Notes under the pieces: model-generated
What the model saw: the letters and a program-made list of their open reading frames with translations, nothing else
Databases searched by the model: none
What the model was told of the DNA's origin: nothing
Source of the DNA: an uncultured Mycoplasma sp.
GTDB taxonomy: Bacteria > Bacillota_I > Bacilli_A > RF39 > UBA660
DNA length: 53,772 nt
Direction: 5' to 3'
Assembly (NCBI GenBank): GCA_946500895.1
Contig: CAMMXG010000007.1
Location: 1 to 53,772 of the forward strand
Translations under genes and position numbers: made by a program
Shown: positions 50,862 to 53,772 of the stretch, in pieces
Layout of the letters: each line of letters begins with the position of its first letter
Numbering within the stretch: the stretch's first letter is position 1

Positions 50862-53045
50862 CTATATCCAAAGAGGATTGATATCTACTTCTAAAAATAC
50901 ATTTTTATTCGTTCCATATATTTCATCTAATTCTTTTAAAGCTCTCATTAAATATTCATCAAAACGATATTTTATCGTAATACTAAAACGATAAATATTA
51001 TTTCGTTTGAAATTAGAAGCAGTTGATGGACCTAAAATAATACTTGTTTTATCTAAATGATTTTCTAAATATTTTTTTACCTTGCTCGCTTCCCTACTTG
51101 CCTCATTATAATCAATACTTCCAATTTTAATGTTTGCTAGATAATAATATGGTGGATATTTTAGGATTTTACGTACCTTCATTTCACTTTGATAAAATAA
51201 ATCGTAACCGTGATTTTTTACTGCTTTTATGGTTTCATTATCAGGATTAAAAGTTTGAATAATGACCATCCCTGGTGTGATGCTTCTCCCTGCTCTTCCA
51301 GCCGCTTGGTCTAGTAAACTAAATGTCCTTTCACTACTTCTAAAATCAGGGATATTTAGGGACGTATCAGCGTTTATTACTCCTACCAATGTACATTTGG
51401 GAAAATCTAGGCCTTTGCTAATCATTTGCGTTCCAATTAAAATGTTATATTCTTCGTTTCTAAAAGCTTTGATAATTTTGTCATGGGCACCTTTCCTGCT
51501 TGTCGTGTCTGCATCCATCCGAATGGCTCTCGCATTAGAATATTTTTCTTTAATGATTTCTTCTAATTTTTCCGTTCCCATGCCCATATAATTTAATCCT
51601 TTTTCGTGACACTCTGGACATATGTCATCTTTTATTTTCGTATATCCACAATAATGACATCTTAAAGTGTTTGATGTTTTATGGTAAGTAAGGGATATTT
51701 CACAATGAGGACATTTATAAGTAAAGCCACAATTACTACAGGTGATAAAAGTTGAAAATCCTCTTCTATTTAATAGTAATATAACTTGTTCCTCTTTGTC
51801 TAAACATTCTTTGATTTTTTTATCTAATAATTCACTAATGGTGAAATTTCTTTTTTGGAGTTCCTCTTTCATATCCACAATAAAAACTTCAGGAAGCGGT
51901 AAGTTATTAGCGCGCTTTTTTAAAGTAATTAATTTATATACTCCCTTTTTGGCTCTAGCCATAGATTCTAGTGATGGCGTGGCACTTCCTAGAATTAATG
52001 GACAATTATGATATTTACTTCTTTTCTCGGCAATATCTCTAGCATGATATCTTGGGTTACTCTCTTGCTTATAAGTATCACTGTGTTCTTCATCCATTAT
52101 AATAATACCTATATTTGTTAAGGGTGCAAAAACAGCACTACGTGTTCCTATCACTATTTTAATTTCATTGTCTAATATTTTTTTGTATTCATCATATTTT
52201 TCTTTGGCAGATAAACCACTATGGAGTATTGCAACATCACTACCGAAATTTTCATAAAAAATATTTACGATTTGTTCTGTTAAACTGATTTCTGGTACAA
52301 GTAGAAGAGCACTCTTATTTTGATTTATTACTTCTTTGATTAAACTCATATAAACAAGGGTTTTTCCACTTCCAGTTATACCATATAATAAAAAAGTTTC
52401 AGCTTTATTTAAAGAAGACATTATAGTATTAAAAGCATTTTGCTGTTCGGCATTTAATACTTTATTATCTATTAATGTTTCTTTTTTAACTGCTTTTTTC
52501 TTTATTCTTTTTTCAATTTTTACTAAATCTAATTTTATTAATTCTCTTAGACTTGCAGTATTCACTTCTTTTTTATCAATTTCTTTTTCTGTTAATAATC
52601 TTTCTAAAATATTCGTTTTATTGCTTTTTCGATGACTATTAATAAAATTCCCAATTTCTTCTTTACTTTTATTTAAAGTAATATAATAATTATAATCATT
52701 GTAATCTCTTGCTTGTTCTTTTACTTTTAGGGCACTAGGAAGCATGGTTTGGTAAGCAGTGATTAAGTTACATAGAGTAATTTTTTGCATATAGTGACCT
52801 AGTTCTAATAATTCTTGATTTAATATTAAAAATTCATCTTCAATACTTGCTACTTCTTTTAGTTCATATGTTCCCTCATAAGTATCAGTTATTTTTAGAA
52901 CAATTCCATGAACCAAACGATTGTTAAACGGAACAAGCACTTTCATTCCTACTTTTAATTTTTCTTTTAAGTTTGAAGGTATTTTATAGGTAAACGCTTT
53001 ATCCAGTGATTTTACAGGATATTCAATAATACAATATGCATACAT
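50862..53045 (-). CDS. priA: Primosomal protein N' (replication restart helicase PriA)
   Basis: PriA restarts stalled forks. The 727-residue superfamily 2 helicase has an N-terminal DNA-binding domain (VPFNNRLVHGIV), Walker A LLYGITGSGKT, DEEH box (IIMDEEHSDTYKQ), RYHARD, GSATPSLES, the zinc-binding Cys clusters CSNCGFTYKCPHC and CHYCGYTK.CPEC, and motif VI region LLDQAAGRAGR. Length and motifs are complete. Confidence 0.97.
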   Translation of the reverse strand: MYAYCIIEYPVKSLDKAFTYKIPSNLKEKLKVGMKVLVPFNNRLVHGIVLKITDTYEGTYELKEVASIEDEFLILNQELLELGHYMQKITLCNLITAYQTMLPSALKVKEQARDYNDYNYYITLNKSKEEIGNFINSHRKSNKTNILERLLTEKEIDKKEVNTASLRELIKLDLVKIEKRIKKKAVKKETLIDNKVLNAEQQNAFNTIMSSLNKAETFLLYGITGSGKTLVYMSLIKEVINQNKSALLLVPEISLTEQIVNIFYENFGSDVAILHSGLSAKEKYDEYKKILDNEIKIVIGTRSAVFAPLTNIGIIIMDEEHSDTYKQESNPRYHARDIAEKRSKYHNCPLILGSATPSLESMARAKKGVYKLITLKKRANNLPLPEVFIVDMKEELQKRNFTISELLDKKIKECLDKEEQVILLLNRRGFSTFITCSNCGFTYKCPHCEISLTYHKTSNTLRCHYCGYTKIKDDICPECHEKGLNYMGMGTEKLEEIIKEKYSNARAIRMDADTTSRKGAHDKIIKAFRNEEYNILIGTQMISKGLDFPKCTLVGVINADTSLNIPDFRSSERTFSLLDQAAGRAGRSITPGMVIIQTFNPDNETIKAVKNHGYDLFYQSEMKVRKILKYPPYYYLANIKIGSIDYNEASREASKVKKYLENHLDKTSIILGPSTASNFKRNNIYRFSITIKYRFDEYLMRALKELDEIYGTNKNVFLEVDINPLWI

Positions 53046-53090
53046 GATTTTACCTCCTTATAATATTTTATCAAAAACTTACTTGATATT

Positions 53091-53714
53091 CTATCTTTTT
53101 TGTAATTCATAATATAATGGTATTATATCATTACTTTTTACAAAATTAACTATAAAATTATCACTTTCTTTGGATATAATTATTCCTATCGTTTTATTAT
53201 GAAATGGCTTTTTTATTATTTCATCTACTAATTTCATGTAAAACTGTATTTGAGCTTTATCTTCTTTTCTTAAACTTCTAGTTTTTAGTTCTACTACAAT
53301 AAAACAGTTTAATTCATAATTAAATAATAAGATATCGATGTAATAATTATTTTTACCATCATTTATTTTATACTGATGCCCTGCATATAAAAATCCATTC
53401 CCAAGTTGTTTAAAGAAATAATCCAAATTAGCTAAAATACTTAATTCTAAATCATGTTCATTTTTAACTTCATGACCAACTGGAATAATGATTGGATTTT
53501 TCATGTTAGTGGTAATTGAATTCTTTTTTGGAATTTCAATTTCAATTTTTTCTGATTTATCAACCAAACGTTCATAGGAATTAGATTTAATTTCATTAAT
53601 TAGCTCTCTTTTAGACAAATTGTTCTTAATACAAAGATTAATGTAGTAGTTTCTTTTGTTTTCATTTTCAATCGAAAGAAGATATCGGTAATGTGTCCAA
53701 GAAAGTTGGCCCAC
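53091..53714 (-). CDS. DUF1016/YhcG-type nuclease, C-terminal half (partial)
   Basis: The frame starts at GTG 53714 (VGQLSWTHYRYLLSIENEN), which is where DUF1016 homology resumes. LSWTHYR.L..I.NE..R.YYI is a hallmark of this family. The PD-(D/E)XK nuclease part has DGKNNYYIDILLFNYELNCFIVVELKT (Asp, then ExK-like ELK) and ends QLYYELQKR-like. Upstream, the frame stays open to a stop at 53739-53741, but that stretch is the 48-bp repeat. The N-terminal half seen at 1-337 would join as ILATLC followed by PVGQLSW. Whether this is one split gene or two paralogues is unresolved. Confidence 0.75.
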   Translation of the reverse strand: MGQLSWTHYRYLLSIENENKRNYYINLCIKNNLSKRELINEIKSNSYERLVDKSEKIEIEIPKKNSITTNMKNPIIIPVGHEVKNEHDLELSILANLDYFFKQLGNGFLYAGHQYKINDGKNNYYIDILLFNYELNCFIVVELKTRSLRKEDKAQIQFYMKLVDEIIKKPFHNKTIGIIISKESDNFIVNFVKSNDIIPLYYELQKR

Positions 53715-53717
53715 TGG

Positions 53718-53765
53718 GCAATGCCAACAACTTAAGGACTAGAAATAGTTCTTTTAATTTGAGAT
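53718..53765. repeat. 48-bp inverted repeat, right copy
   Basis: This is the exact reverse complement of positions 1-48. Seven more bases (AATATAG) lie between it and the right edge. Confidence 0.95.
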
Positions 53766-53772
53766 AATATAG

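Noticed and set aside
1-53772. The whole window as a circular plasmid, since the end genes join
   Set aside because: It carries single-copy essential genes (polC, dnaE, era, priA, uppS) and no replication initiator, so it is chromosomal. The end match is treated as a repeat or assembly question.

Overview
The window is AT-rich bacterial DNA that reads with the standard code (TGA is used as stop). It looks chromosomal, from a low-GC, spore-forming member of the Bacillota, probably an uncultured relative of the class Bacilli. The evidence is the gene set: class-B RNase P RNA directly behind gpsB, RecU next to a class A penicillin-binding protein, PolC plus DnaE, YqfC/YqfD, SpoIIGA/SigE, SigG, and the yqfC-yqfD-ybeY-dgkA-era-yqzL order. 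Most genes lie on the minus strand. The odd length, and the fact that both ends stop inside the same kind of gene at a shared repeat, suggest a whole assembly contig.

Layout. 1-340: N-terminal half of a DUF1016/YhcG-type nuclease running off the left edge. 430-7350: minus-strand housekeeping and sporulation run (yqzL, era, dgkA, ybeY, a VanZ-like gene, yqfD, yqfC, an HD protein, an unknown protein, pgsA, a RodZ-like gene). 7380-8122: rnpB and gpsB. 8238-12000: plus-strand block with recU and a class A PBP. 12036-14402: a possible metalloprotein, then sigE and spoIIGA. 14677-22862: a small XRE regulator, then polC and dnaE in one overlapping operon. 22927-29105: a broken gene, an M14-M15 peptidase fusion, efp, a small basic protein, rpmG, a class B PBP and a DUF2624-like gene. 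29112-29518: a candidate type I toxin-antitoxin locus. 29518-35496: nfo, a pilin-like protein, a GT2 glycosyltransferase, and a GntR/ABC export operon with its own operator. 35529-38554: two tandem surface proteins sharing a conserved C-terminal domain with a hypervariable patch. 39143-39793: a strong candidate type III toxin-antitoxin system (promoter, two structured RNA repeats, terminator, MazF-like toxin). 39950-42286: an orphan VirD4/TraG-like coupling ATPase. 42349-43868: a membrane protein, uppS, a tRNA and terminators. 43930-53045: XRE regulators, an M29 peptidase homologue lacking a metal ligand, VanZ, NUDIX, RDD, sigG, a frameshifted ankyrin gene, a Fic protein lacking its catalytic His, and priA. 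53091-53772: the C-terminal half of a DUF1016 gene, entered from the right edge.

How it fits together: the core covers DNA replication and repair (PolC, DnaE, PriA, RecU, Nfo), cell-wall and membrane synthesis (two PBPs, UppS, DgkA, PgsA, GpsB, RodZ-like, M14-M15 peptidase) and sporulation control (SpoIIGA/SigE, SigG, YqfC/D). Accessory modules sit at a few spots between these. The most notable are the RNA-repeat toxin-antitoxin locus at 39.2-39.8 kb and the 48-bp inverted repeat that splits a DUF1016 gene at the two window ends.
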